Assembly: GCF_017562075.2 (NCBI RefSeq)
Contig: NC_054085.1
Location: forward strand, 13,419,222 to 13,483,221
Reading direction: 5' to 3'
DNA length: 64,000 nucleotides
From: Anopheles merus
Lineage: Eukaryota > Arthropoda > Insecta > Diptera > Culicidae
Both the position numbers and the translations under genes were made by a program. Under the pieces are notes generated by a model. That model was not told where the DNA came from, ran no database searches, and was given only the letters and a program-made list of their open reading frames with translations. Each line of letters starts with the position of its first letter. The stretch's first letter is position 1. Below are positions 32,577-44,500 of this stretch, piece by piece.

Positions 32577-34734
32577 CTATTTAGGCTTATACCGCTGGCT
32601 ATCCAAATCCCACGAGCAGGTACCGTTGGTGTGGTTCTCAATCACCACACGCTTCTCCTGGAACATGGTCTTCGCGATGGTTTGACGCTTGCGCACGTAC
32701 TCGATCAGCACATCCGAATCCAGCGGTCCCGTCACACGATTTGTACCCTTCTTTAGCATGGCAAAGCCATCCTTACCGTCAGCCAGATAGGACGGTACCA
32801 CGACGTAGTAGATCTGGTCCTTCTTAAGCGCAGTCTTTGCTCCGTTGGCACCGACAATGTCGATGCTCTGTACACGTTCGTACGGTTTTTTGGACAGATC
32901 AGCCACCACGGCCATGCCCGACACCTGTGCCGTGTTGTAGCGGAACTCATCGTCCAGTGTGAAGGAGTGATCGATGGCACTCCACAGGTCGGCACCGCTA
33001 AGCTTGATCATGTCGACCGACGAGCCGTACGGAGCAGCCTCAATCGCTAGACCGTTTGTGATGTCTGGAGAAGGAAGAGAGGATCAATCGAACTTGATCA
33101 AGACAAGATATTCTTACAAGCGAGTTCTTACCTCCTTTCTCGATCGGGTTGCGGAAGTTGCCAGCCTGTACGAACGCTACCGGTTGAACCGTGCTGTTTG
33201 TGTACTAGAAATTATTGGAAATCGACAGATAACAGATCAATTTCGTGCTCTCGCCCTGCCATTCATCTCACTCACCTGATCTGCGTACGCATCGGCAATC
33301 AGATCGCCCAGGGTACACTCGCACCAGCGGCAGGATTCGCGATCGAGAAACACTTCGGTCGTGCCGATCACCTGCGTACCGAGTCGCTTGACCTCCGCCC
33401 GCCACGGTTCCAGCTCGCGCAACACTTCCTCGTCCTGTTTGACCGAGTTGTTCATGTAGATCGGATAGCCCTCCCAGCTCTGTACCTCACCTTCGCAGTC
33501 AAAGTTGACCGTCAGCCGGCCAACGTACTTGCCGAAGGAACGGGCCTGAGTAATGAGCACCTGAGACGAGGAACAGATAGACACATACGCCATTAGTTGG
33601 TGTGGAGTGATAAAAGGCCTGCAGTGGCTTACCGTATGGTTATTGCTCTTCTTCACCACCAGTGGATAGTCTCCCTCGATGGTGTCGTACTTGGTGTCGT
33701 ACGGTACCTTCGCATCCTTGTTCAGCAGCAGCGAGTGGGAGTGGGCACCGACGATCACGTCGATCAGATCGCCCGCCTCCTCCGCTAGCTGCTTATCGCC
33801 GTCCAGCCCGCAGTGGGACAGCACCACGATAATTTTCACATTTTTCTTCTTCAACTCTTGTGCCTCCTTGCGGACGGCTTCGATCGAGTTGGTCAGCGTT
33901 ACCATACCTGTTTGAGCTACCAGCTGTAAAAGAGGGGAAAGCATCGCTCACAGTAACATCATGCCTCAGGAGTAGATCAGGAATAGAAGATAGAGAAGAG
34001 AGCGCCAACTTACATGCGTTTTATCGTACAGTGCTCCAATCACTCCAACCCTTCGATTGCCAACCTTCAGCACGATGCTGCGCGCAATCTTGGAGTCCTT
34101 CAGCGCCGGCTCACCGTTCTTCTCCAGATTAGCGACAACCGTGGGGATCTTCATCTTCTCCAGCTCAGCCAGATATGGGGCGAGACCTTTCGGGCTGTGG
34201 TCGAACTCATGGTTGCCAAGAGTCTACCAGAGCAGAGACATAAGAGCATTACTCCAACAAGCTCGAAAACTCTGTCGCACACCTTCCACTGCCACTTACC
34301 ATCGCATCCGGGGGCAGCTCCTTGATGAAGTACGCCGTCACATTCCAGCGCAGCAGATTGTACCAGAGCGTTCCCTGGAAGTTGTCGCCCGCATTCAGGT
34401 AGAGCGGGTTCTTCGTCTTGTACTCACTCTTCAGCTGCTTGATCGTGTGGTACACGCGCGCTATCCCAGCGATACATTCCTTCGAGTTCGTGCAGGTGGA
34501 CGACTTCTGGTTCGTTTCGTCGAAACTGGTTTTGGAAGGGAAGAGGTTTTTAGGCTGGAACTGGATTAGTCGGAACCGTTACCGACAGCCTTACCGTGCA
34601 TGCAGATCGTTGATGTGGATAAGCGTCAGCGGGAAGGGTGCTTTCTCGCCGTGCGGGAAACTTTTGGCCGCACCGTCCTGGATGGCTAAGTGGCAGAGCA
34701 CCGTAATGATCGTAGCGAAGCGTACCAGTGCCAT
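32577..34734 (-). CDS. Secreted 5'-nucleotidase/apyrase family protein
   Basis: Seven exons (34734-34595, 34525-34300, 34223-34014, 33923-33633, 33560-33276, 33204-33132, 33064-32577) join in frame to 570 residues, all with GT..AG introns. After a signal peptide (MALVRFATIITVLCHLA) come the metallophosphatase motifs: HINDLHAR (D43, H45), NAGDNFQGT (D94, N95), LGNHEFD (N126, H127), LSHCGLDGD and VGAHSHS. The C-terminal domain has AGNFRNPI, SGADLW..IDHS, QVSGMAVVADLSKKP and DGFAML, the nucleotide-binding half. The protein ends KPK with no hydrophobic tail, so it should be secreted rather than GPI-anchored. Family members hydrolyse ATP/ADP or AMP; mosquito salivary apyrases belong here, but substrate cannot be told from sequence. 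A TATA box lies just upstream. Confidence 0.94.
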
Positions 34735-34786
34735 TCTGCCACTGGTGATTGCTTACCTTGTGAGAGCAGCTGTTTGGTAATGGTGT

Positions 34787-34794
34787 CTTTTATA
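34787..34794 (-). promoter_or_regulatory. TATA box of the nucleotidase gene
   Basis: TATAAAAG on the minus strand, about 53 bp before the start codon, which implies a very short 5' leader. Confidence 0.65.
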
Positions 34795-35356
34795 TGGCAG
34801 CAAGATGGAATTCTTTCAGCCAACTGTACATACACCATCTTTGCGTCTCTTTCTCTCTCTCTCTCTCTCTCGGTCGGTGGGCTGTCACGCGATAGGTTGT
34901 CCGGATTATGGCAGGTCCAATTATTGATACAAAGGTTGCGTTTATCATTTTGCAACTCTGAGGGGTAAACACAGACGCTAGCAAAGCTTCCAGCGAAGCA
35001 GCTAAGCTCTCCCATCCGGTTTCCAATCGATTGAATTCACACTCGGTTTGAATGTGCACTTGCTGGGAGCTGCACCTATCTGAAAGGCATACCCTGTACA
35101 GTACCCGCTTCTCGGATGGGAACTGTTTGCTTTTTATAGATTCGGTGAATTTCATCCGACACACACACACCAAAAACAACCAACTTATTGTCCAAATGAG
35201 CTCTCTCTCTTTTCTGGAAAACGAATGTCAAATGGTTAGTTAATTATGCCCCTATTGCCTGGGGTCATTACACGCCAAATTGCAACGGCATTATCTTAAT
35301 CCGCCCGAAGATCAAAGATAACCGAAGTGGTCGCGGCATCAGCGCCCAAGCGCGCC

Positions 35357-35363
35357 TATAAAA
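35357..35363 (+). promoter_or_regulatory. TATA box of the DUF1091-like gene
   Basis: TATAAAA, 42 bp before the ATG, with a CA-containing initiator-like TTTCACT about 30 bp downstream. Confidence 0.65.
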
Positions 35364-35405
35364 TGGCGCTCACGCGTGAGCTTTAGTTTCACTGGCAAAG
35401 CTGAA

Positions 35406-36118
35406 ATGTTACACCGCACCGAACCATGGACCCGGGCGTGTGCGATCATACTGGTTGCGTTCGTTTGTATGGTAAGTGTTGTTGTGGTTTGCTTTGTTTT
35501 TTTGTTCAATTTTGTTCACAATAATTACCGCTTTTTTTTTGGGGGGGGGGGGGGCTGCTGCCCATTTTGTTGTAGAATTCGGCCAAAATTATGATCACCA
35601 AGGTCGATTACGTGTCGAACGCGGACTACCTAACGATGCAGGTCCGGGTCAACAATGAAACGGAGGGCAGTACGGTCGATGTGGATGGGAATTTGTTCCT
35701 GGACGTGTCGCAGGGTGTGTCCGTCGCGATCGATCTCGACTCGAAGATGGACGGCGAGTACATGACGATGATCGGCACGACCAAGGAGCTGTGCAGTGCG
35801 GAAGACACCGGCATGGATCCGGTGGTGCCGCTGCTGAACGACGAGCTGCAAAAGTTTGGCAACCTTAGCTTCAACTGCCCGTTTCAGAAGGTAGGTTGAA
35901 AGATACGAAATCCTTGTTAATATTCCAATTGACTTACTTTTCCACTCCAAAAGGGATACTACCGTGTGCGAAGGTTCCGCATGAGCGACGATCACATGCT
36001 GGTGAAGATGGTACCGCCCGGTGAGTACATCGTCAAGATGGACCTGCAGCATCAGCAGCCGAACGCAACCGACAAGAATCCGGTGTTTAAGCTGTCGTTC
36101 TACTTCGAAATTTCATAA
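35406..36118 (+). CDS. Diverged DUF1091/ML-like secreted protein
   Basis: Exons 35406-35471, 35576-35890 and 35954-36118 encode 181 residues, all in phase 0. The first exon is a signal sequence (ACAIILVAFVCM). The mature part follows the DUF1091 layout: beta-rich N-terminus with NNET, then ELCSAEDTGMDPVVPLLNDEL, then FNCPFQKGYYRVRRF, then VKMVPPGEYIVKMDL and LSFYFEIS. The C....NP-like and CP..G.Y spacing and the phase-0 three-exon plan match the array at 1.5-29.5 kb, but it is far more diverged and on the other strand. Intron positions differ, because the 105-codon middle exon covers parts of exons 2 and 3 of the array genes. It is likely an extracellular lipid- or ligand-binding protein (inference). 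The first intron has a T9-G14 homopolymer. Confidence 0.85.
35532..35554 (+). repeat. T9-G14 homopolymer run in intron 1
   Basis: Nine T then fourteen G lie about 20 bp before the AG acceptor. Length may vary or be a sequencing artefact. Confidence 0.7.
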
Positions 36119-36506
36119 AATTTACATCACAACGAAGTAGAAGAAATATGCACGGAAAAGGCAGAAGAAGAAGAAGAAAGCAGTGTGGAGGGTATTAGCG
36201 TTTTTAAATGCGTGTGTGTACGTGTGTGGCAAAGCAACTTTAAATCTTTGAAATAAATGCATAGGCTTCAGACGTTTGGTGGTCTTTTTGATGGATTAGG
36301 TGAACAGAATATGTATAAAGATGATAGAATTTGCATCAAATTTGTTTAAACAGGATTTGATAAGGCGTTAAAATGCTAAAAAATAAATAAAAAAAATATG
36401 AAAAAAGTGTAAAAGGGGAACGAATAATAGATCCTTTGTATGGAATAGACTTAACAAGTTAAAGTGAAAATTCTGCATAAGTCGCCATGGAACTTTTAAA
36501 TTCATA
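36119..36506. other. 3' region of the DUF1091-like gene
   Basis: Holds the 3' UTR and a poly(A) signal. The rest is AT-rich without a gene. Confidence 0.5.
36252..36257 (+). other. Poly(A) signal of the DUF1091-like gene
   Basis: AATAAA about 135 bp past the stop codon. Confidence 0.6.
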
Positions 36507-36514
36507 CTTATTGT

Positions 36515-37564
36515 CAGTGGCGGATTTAACGGTACGCGGAGCCCCGTGGATGGTAATTCCAGTAAATACAACAATGTGTACAGTAGTCTCATCGAGAACT
36601 TCTGTGCCTAATAGGGGCCCCATGGACGAAGAAACTCATACTTGGTATCTAAAAATGATATCGAGCTAGCCCGTGCTTTTTTAGTATATCGTTTCATAGA
36701 CTTGAAAAAAAAAACGATCAAGTATAATTCGTAATTCTTTGTTAGGCAGTGTGTTAGATCGTCGTCAAGAAGTTTGTGATGTAGACGTTACACTGGACTC
36801 TAGTTTAAATGTCCGTTTACACGTTGACAACACTGTTAACAAGGCATACAAGATGCTAGGTTTTATATTTCGACAATTCCGATAATGTCATGTCTTAAGT
36901 CTTATGTCGTTGTTTACTGGTCTTGTGCGCTCGTGGGTAAAGTACTGCTCAGTACTTTGGTTCCCGCATTGCACTACGATGATTAACACAATAGAGGCAA
37001 TACAACGGAAATTTACAAGACTTGCTTTAAAATGCAACCAATTCAGAGGACTCACAACTATGCCAAGTTATCGCTCACGTTACTTTCTACTTGGCCTACA
37101 GACGCTCGAGCACCGTTTTAAGGTAAACAAATGAGTATTTGTAGCTAAAATATAAAAAAAACGAATTAGACGTTGTCTATTAGAGAAGAGCAACATCTAC
37201 GTGCCTTCGAGACCCTTTCGCTCTCAAAACTTGCTTGTTGGTGAGAGCAGGCGTACTTTATATGGATACAATGAGCCATTACTAGCTATGACAAGGCAAT
37301 TCAATGCATGGTCTAATCCCTTTGATTTTAATTTATTTACGAATAAACGATCAACACATTTAAAGAGAATATTTCATTAATTTCCAATTTTGGCGCCACC
37401 GGATTAAGGCAGATGTCGATCTCGAGAATTCCCCCCCTCCCCCGCCTACAAGCCATTGATTCAAAGCCAATTGTAATATTCCCCCCCCCCACCCCGCTCG
37501 ACACCAACAGGGGGCCTCAACTCCTTTTACCGCTTAGGGCCCCGACACCCTAAATCCGCCACTG
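36515..37564. mobile_element. hAT-type element (8-bp target duplication) enclosing a LINE fragment
   Basis: Perfect 14-bp inverted ends, CAGTGGCGGATTTA, are followed by related GGGGCCC-rich sequence. Identical octamers CTTATTGT flank it (36507-36514 and 37565-37572). The 1050-bp interior is not a transposase but the 3' end of a non-LTR reverse transcriptase. The element is non-autonomous. Confidence 0.9.
36735..37385 (+). pseudogene. C-terminal fragment of a non-LTR retrotransposon reverse transcriptase
   Basis: A broken frame reads through typical post-catalytic RT motifs: VDVTLDSSL, then a stop near 36882, then LVRSWVKYCSVLWFP, IEAIQRKFTRLAL, RYFLLGLQTLEHR, a further stop, and finally NIYVPSRPFRSQNLL and LYGYNEPLLAM. 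The same order occurs at the end of the retrotransposon ORF at 50.07 kb. Several stops show it is long dead. It lies wholly within the hAT-type element. Confidence 0.78.
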
Positions 37565-37572
37565 CTTATTGT

Positions 37573-39523
37573 TTATTGTTTTGAATCATTATATCAAGTG
37601 AATTATTTGCTTTTTGCTTATTGCTTACTTTTTATTTTAATGTTATTCTCTTCTTTGTAAGACTCTTCCGATTGATTTATTATTTCAGTTTTCATCTCTA
37701 CTTCCTTTTCCAAAAAAACCTTTTTTTTACCATTTTAGTATTTGATTCTTCCAGCTTTCAGCTCCCATTTAAACTTAAATGACGACAATCAATTACTGTT
37801 GTCATATCTGTTATCTTTACAGGAAAATCTGTTCACCTCTAAAATGCATTTCCTTTTTACAAACCATTTAAGATTACAATACCTTCATCCTCTCCCCAAA
37901 CTACGGCTGTGACGCATCTAATCGTTTGTTGCAAAAAAAAGGGGACAAAGGGGTTCGATCGTCCCAAAATCATACACCCGCATGGTCCACCGTCAGCTAT
38001 GTGACCTTTCCGGAAAAAAGGCAACCAAAAGGGCAACGGGAGAAGTCAACCGTACCATACTTTTGTGCACGTAAACGCATCGCATCCCGGTCGCAAGGTT
38101 GGGCCTACCACGCTCAACTACATCCTTTAATTTGAAAGCACATCGGCACCAAAAATTTGCATATTAATTGAATAAAAGATGCAACCCACGCAACCGCCGG
38201 CCAGTTGTGATGCAGGTGCATTCAACCGATAAGGGAAGGGGAGGCTGTGTTTGGGCTGGAAGAAGGAATGCAATCAACAACGGAGCACCATCGTCGACGT
38301 TCGGTCGATGCTGAACGCTTCGGGATTGTTGCGTGAACAGGTCGAAAATCGTTCACCAGGAACGAAAACGCTACCGGATGGGGATGAACAACAATGATTG
38401 ATAGAGGGAGCGAAGGAACGAACCCGGAATGCAAAAAAAAAAAACAAAAATAGGAATACCATCATGCCTGTCGGGTGGTGTTCGTTTAGCTTGTTTTAAT
38501 GGCTGTTAAAAACGTCGATGCACACCTGTGGGTGTAGAAACAGGCGGGACGGGCGGATCATTGTCCCCGATAACCCGATAAGGGCGCCAATTTGTAGCCG
38601 GTACGGTACTTTGGTCCGTTTGGTGTACCATTTTGGGCCCCCACGTCGTCCAGCCGGGCACTTGAAATTGATATCAATGTGTGTGTGTGGGGCGAGCGTG
38701 TGTGGGGCGACGAGTTTATGCGTTTTTAAATGATTGCCTTTATTTTGCTGACCGGTCAGCAATTTGTACGGTTATTATTAAAATTAGTCGAACCGTGAAA
38801 AACTGCTGATCATCATCATCATCATCAGCGTCCTGTGGCGGTGTGGTCATGTGGACATGGTGCGGGATGAAAGGGAGGTCCGGGATTTTCCGCCCCTTTG
38901 TACAGTACGGTTTGCGGCGGCACGGGGGAAAAAAGCCATACGCGACGAATTGTTTTCAGTGAGCAATTAATGGGTATGTCCAGCTGCTGGCCCGCTTTAT
39001 CAGATTTTAAACAATTTATTTGGGGGGTTGGTAAACCCGGGCTTTTGGGTTTGGTGCAAAATATGTCACAATTGTTTCTCAATGATACCTATTGAAAGGG
39101 TGAAATTAGTCCACATTACCATTAAAGAACAGTAACGTAAAAATTAAACAAATCATTTTACACTCTTCTGTTCTATGGTTGATGCAACAGCAATAATTAA
39201 ACGATTTTCCGAACCATATTTAATCGACAGGGCATTTTTATTATTTCCTATTACTGCTACTATTAATCCCATAAAAAAATCCACACTATCAGTTTCATAT
39301 TATTTCACATTAACATTTTGGAACTGTTTTCTACAATTTTGTGAACAATAAAATATTGCAACTCATACAGACGTTGTCACCAAATTTTGGCTCTCGGACA
39401 TCAATTTTTGACAATGCGCACCTATTGTTTTGACTGTAAGTCATCAAGTTTTGACTCTTGTAGGAAATATGATAATTATTTACAAGGTATTTGAGCAAAT
39501 GTATGCCAATTGTAATTTTAAAT
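37573..39523. other. Gene-free stretch
   Basis: No supported coding sequence. It contains an A/C-rich segment, a (ATC)n run at about 38808-38826 and, near 39385-39450, TTTTTGAC and GCGCA words. Similar words recur inverted at 41.4-41.5 kb. Confidence 0.45.
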
Positions 39524-39712
39524 CAGCCGTACCGGCGAACTCGTTCGACGAGAAACATTCGTCGCTCATGAGTGGACAGGGTTGTACCACTAGGTTGGCC
39601 AGTACAATATCTATACGGTTTTCTAATTTTTGATCTAGAGGGCTATGAAATGAGTGAAAATGAGCGCCGCGGCGAACATTCCCAGGAACGAACGAGTTTG
39701 CCGGTACGGCTG
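39524..39712. mobile_element. Short MITE, 189 bp, probable AAT target duplication
   Basis: The ends are inverted repeats (CAGCCGTACCGGCGAACTCG against CAGCCGTACCGGCAAACTCG). A 3-bp AAT flanks each side (39521-39523 and 39713-39715). There is no coding capacity. The superfamily is unclear; a 3-bp duplication would fit PIF/Harbinger. Confidence 0.7.
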
Positions 39713-39779
39713 AATGAACACAAAAATTAAACAATACAAAAATCGTCTATTTTGATTATTTTAGGTTAAAAAATAATTA

Positions 39780-41195
39780 GGGCAAGGTAGGTAAATACAA
39801 ACACTGCGGGACACTGCAGGTAAGATGGACACTTCTCATAAATGCATGAAAAAGGTAATTTTCGAAAAAATCAACAATGCAGCATCCTAACTGTGAACAT
39901 TTCTGGCATAATATATGCAAGATTGCTTAAATCCACGGAAAAAATAAATTTTCAATCATGTGCACCTTTGTGGATCTAATTTGATTACTGCGGATCTTAA
40001 GCTCTACAACTTGTAATGTTTATATTTCCGGAAGTTTTATTTCATGAATGAGTTGTCGTGATCATTAATGAAAAAACTGGCGAAAGATCGAGAATGAAAG
40101 CAATTCAAAATTTTGTTTTGTGGTGGTTTGAACATCCTGACACCAAAGCAGGAAAGACGAACTTTTTGTTGTAGGGAAAGATGGACACCGAATTGATTGA
40201 TTCATTTTAATTCTTATATTCGTTATTTATTTGTTATTTATTTATATTTATTGATTCATTTATTTTTTTTATTTATTTATTTGATTTTCATTTATACTTC
40301 TTATTTATATTTCAATTGATGATGAATAGATGTCTTCAAATACCATAAATAAGGATATTCCGAAGTTGTAAACCAATCAGCAACGAAAGTATTGAAATAA
40401 GCGAGAAATGAAACGCCGGTCAAAATAGTAGCCATTTGTTATGCTATTACTCGCCTGACGCTGATGAGGCGCTTCATGAAATCCAATATCTTGTCACGGC
40501 TTGGACAACTTTAAGCAATCAAAAGATGAGGCATTGATACGACATCGTTCAGGAATGGATGAGAAATTCTAAGGGATTAAAAATCCAAATGTTGAATTTT
40601 GACATAGTGGAAAATGGCTTAAACTATTATCAAGTCTCTTAAAAATACTGGGGTCGTGGACTTTTTGCGGAGTAATTTCCTAAAAGGAAGTTCTAGACTG
40701 TTGTTCTGTAAACTGGAGCAACGGCAGCTGTAAGTGCGCGATATTTCAATAATGCTTTAAATTCTGCATTCTACGGTGTATTAGAAGCGGTGCTTACAAT
40801 TCACAAAACCACGGCTGAATGAATCGTCGTTGCAATAGGCCAAGAATTGGTTTATAAACATACCAGGACGTGGAAAGCGATATAATTTGTTAAAATACTA
40901 TAAACCTCTTCAATTTCCACCGTTTTTTAATAGGTGTCTATCTTACCCCTCATGTTGTCCATCTTTCCCATATCAGGTGTCCGTCTTACCCGAACATTTC
41001 AAAACCTCGCGAAAAAAATCATGTTTTTCAAAAAAAAAAAAACGCAAAAATCGATGGAAACTTAAAAGTTTCAACACATTATCGGATAAAACATGAGTGT
41101 AAGATAATGTATGCACATTTTCATGATCGTTGCACTTATACATCCCTAGATTTTTACCATTTCCCTTAACGTGTCCGTATTTACCTACCTTCCCC
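39780..41195. mobile_element. 1.4-kb non-autonomous TA-flanked element
   Basis: The left end GGGCAAGGTAGGTAAATAC is inverted at the right as GGGGAAGGTAGGTAAATACG, each with TA outside (39778-39779 and 41196-41197). Inside each end are further related words, GGTAAGATGGACAC on the left and its inverse at about 40930-40995. No transposase frame is visible. It resembles the element at 54587-56640 in organisation. Confidence 0.72.
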
Positions 41196-41381
41196 TACAT
41201 TTTGTAAATTCTAAAGCTGTTGTTTACCCCTGAAAATACATGCCAACTTGTTTCACTCCACTTAAAAACTTCCAAAATCGGCATTAAAATTGTTATATTT
41301 TACGATACTCCAATGAGCTTATTAACTACTTAACTTAATTTCAAAAATTTTGGTACACACAGTTTCAGACGTTACGTTGAA

Positions 41382-41504
41382 TTTTGTAAATAAAGCGATT
41401 GACTCACAGTCAAAAATTGATGCGCACTGTCAAAAATTTGAGTTTTGCAAATAAAGCGGTTGACTCACAGTCAAAAATTGCTGCGCGCTGTCAAAAATTG
41501 TCAC
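41382..41504. repeat. Two tandem copies of a 61-bp unit
   Basis: TTTTGTAAATAAAGCG is followed by GACTCACAGTCAAAAATTG and then GCGCACTGTCAAAAAT. The set recurs 61 bp later with a few changes. Inverted relatives of the TTTTTGACA..GCGCA words lie at about 39400-39430. Confidence 0.75.
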
Positions 41505-44500
41505 CTTCGAGGCACCTAGCCTTAGAGGCAGAAATAGGTGAGTTGGAGTCAAAATTTAGCCGCAATGACTGTAACATATTCATACTTTCAGCGACATAAT
41601 TCAAAGTGTATCATAGGAATTTTTGAAGATTTGACTTTACATTTAGTTTTTAATGATATTTCATTATGAATAAAATATAGGAAATTACTAACAATTTATT
41701 TTGTAACAGTGCAGTGCAGTAGATTAATTTCAAACGCCCCAGAAACATGGTTGTACTGCATATTTACTAATGTACCATCCTAACACGGGTCCGGTATCGT
41801 AGAAATAGGACGCATTTAGTATCCTTGTGACTAGCTGCTACTACTGCTGCTACTGCTCTTATCGCACTTGCCGTTTGTGAAGAGCGAGGCGTTTAACATT
41901 ATTGAAATAAATTGGCTCCAATCGAGTGGCTGTGTATGGTGTGGTGGATTACACGGCATCGGTGGAACAGTTTCCCCAGCAGGTTTCCCAAAACTGCATA
42001 CAAAATGAATCGCTTCGCACACTGCTGGGAATAGCGGCACCAACACTCGTACGCACAGGACACACAGACCCGGGGACACACTGTGTGCTGGTGGATAATT
42101 TTATATGCAAATAGGTCTAATCACGAATTGACACCCAATTACCGGGGTGTGTGCCCGTGTGTGCGTGCGGAGTTTCCTCCCGTGGGTGGACTTCTAGGCA
42201 CCGGGCTTAAATTATGACGTCTGGTCTGGACGACCGAGGTCCGGGGCTAGCCATACTACCTGCTCTGATGGGTATGATTAGACAAAGCCCAAGCTCCAAC
42301 GACAACGAGACCTGCTGCTGCTGCTGCCCGGGTACGTGATAATCAAGCAGAACGCAGCGAAATTGTAATAAACGATCTCAGCGACAAGGAGGAGCGACAC
42401 TGGGCGAAACCGTTTTGCTAGACCAATCCCCTCCGGCGTGCCGCAATGATAAGAAGCTAAATGTTCCCGAACCTTCCTGCGCGAACTTCGTTGCGCTGCC
42501 GATGGGAGTGTTGGCGATAATAATGAGTGCATTTGGTATGCGCTTTACACCGGACCCGGGGCAGTGTGCGGATGGTTGTACACAATGGCACGAGAGGAAT
42601 TAAATGTTGCAGTGGTCAATTTATGCGGTAGGTTAATAAAGCGATCGGGTTATGCGAAATGCAGCTGTCGGCGGTTTGAAATCATTCCTAATTAGCAACG
42701 ATTTGACTCAAACACTAGTATTGTAAAGTGTAGAATTAGACATCAAATGGGTTGCTTGTGTTTTATTAACAAAGATTTGCATTCAAAATTTCTGCAAAGT
42801 CATTAGCCAAACAGTACTGCCAAATTTAACACTTTAACGCCTAAAGCTATGCAATGTTCGCCTAATGGTTACCAGTGTTCGCCTAAAAGTATGCAAATGC
42901 AATGTAAAATATGATAGTTAAAGCATAATGACTAAATAGTGATTTAAAATTGAAAGAAACAATCTCAATTTATGTACAAGAATGGATATTTTTCGGAAGA
43001 AAGGTCAATTCGTATTTCTTTATATTGTTCCAGACATAACCAGTTCGTCTCAGTATACTTAATTGACCAATGACTTTTTTTTATTCAGAAAGAACAATTG
43101 GTCAATGACTTAGGCGCATTGAAAGTAAATAAAAGACTGCTATTCTACCGACAACATTTTTGTACCATTCTTACAACTGTGCACACAAATTACCCCTCCA
43201 TTTACATCACAAAACAATGCGTAATGAACTGAGTTGTAAAATTAGTTTCATTTTGTTCTTAGCCGAAAAACGGAGCAAGTTGTCTTTTCAACACATCTTA
43301 TGCCCAAGAATCAATTGTCCTATCGAGTGAACAGCGGCAAAATGTCTCATTACGGCTATAATGTGACCGGGCAATGAAAGCGCCCGATATCTTCAACAAC
43401 TGATTGTTAACAGAAGATATTCCCGTTCGTTTTTTTTTCCAATCAGAAAGCACGGTCCACCTCCACCAGGCGTTAGCTGAGATTGCGACAGCAAGGCACA
43501 TCCTAACGGCACCAACAATCAACGGCCGCTTTTGAGACACGCTTGACATCAATCTCGTCACAGCCAGCAGCTCACGTTGGCGGAGATGAGGGTTATATCG
43601 TTGTAGTTGGAAGATTTTGAGATTATTATCGCTACGGGAAGATACATTCTATCTGGCGGGGGATACTGTTTTGGAGATGAAGGTGAAAGGTGTCCCATTA
43701 CAGACAGGTTGATTGTGCCCCTGTGTTAATCACAGTACGGCTCCAATTTGTTGCAGCATTTGACGTGGAACAGGACGATGGTTGTCTTCTGTTTTTTTTT
43801 TCAATGACACAACCTTTGACGAGCGTTTTAGAGCAAAGGTGAATGCGTTAATGGGCTGGTTTGATGTCACGTAGCTTTAGTAGCTTTATCGTTAGGCTTC
43901 ACTGGAAGCCGCCCTTTGGGACAGCTGCAATTAGATAGTGGAAATGGAGGGAGTAGTTATAATTTCACCTTAATCGGGCAAGCTTCTTGTCGGCGAGGAC
44001 ATGCAATGGAAAGGAATTTAATAACAATAATAATATTTCTTCAAACGAATCCTTGGAAAGTTGCTAGGAAGGTCCAGTCTCCAGGTCTCCTTCATCGAGC
44101 CGATCCAGATATTATTAGGAAATTCTTTCCAGCTCCTGGTCCGTCATCTCCCAAATCCACTCTTCGGCGGCCTATGCGTCACCAGCACCGTTCACTGGCA
44201 CCAGAGCGGATTTGGGATGTTGGAAAAATCTTAATTAGATTTTCTGTCCTTTCTTGCTTCAAACAAAGGTTCCTTTTCTCCCGAGGTAAAGAAAACTAAG
44301 TAAAAAGTCCAAATGCGTCTAGGGCAGTCTTTGCGACAGCGTCAAGTGTGCGCATTGAAGGTGATTTTTACCTCATTAGTTTCATTTTCTCCTTACACCC
44401 AGACTGGTGGCGCAACTCAGACAAAGGGGGCGGAAAGTCAGCACGGTGAGCTAAACTATCCTACCGTAATTGACGATCATGATGTGTGGGGTGTGTGTGT

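Larger units (their letters stand above)
34735..35405. promoter_or_regulatory. Divergent promoter interval between nucleotidase and DUF1091-like gene
   Basis: Both genes start within 0.67 kb and point away from each other. Each has its own TATA box about 45-60 bp before the ATG. A CT/GA run at about 34848-34872 could be a GAGA-type site. This layout permits shared control, but no experiment is implied. Confidence 0.55.

Noticed and set aside
43916..44299. 127-residue frame
   Set aside because: No motif, no signal, no splice support, and biased composition expected by chance.
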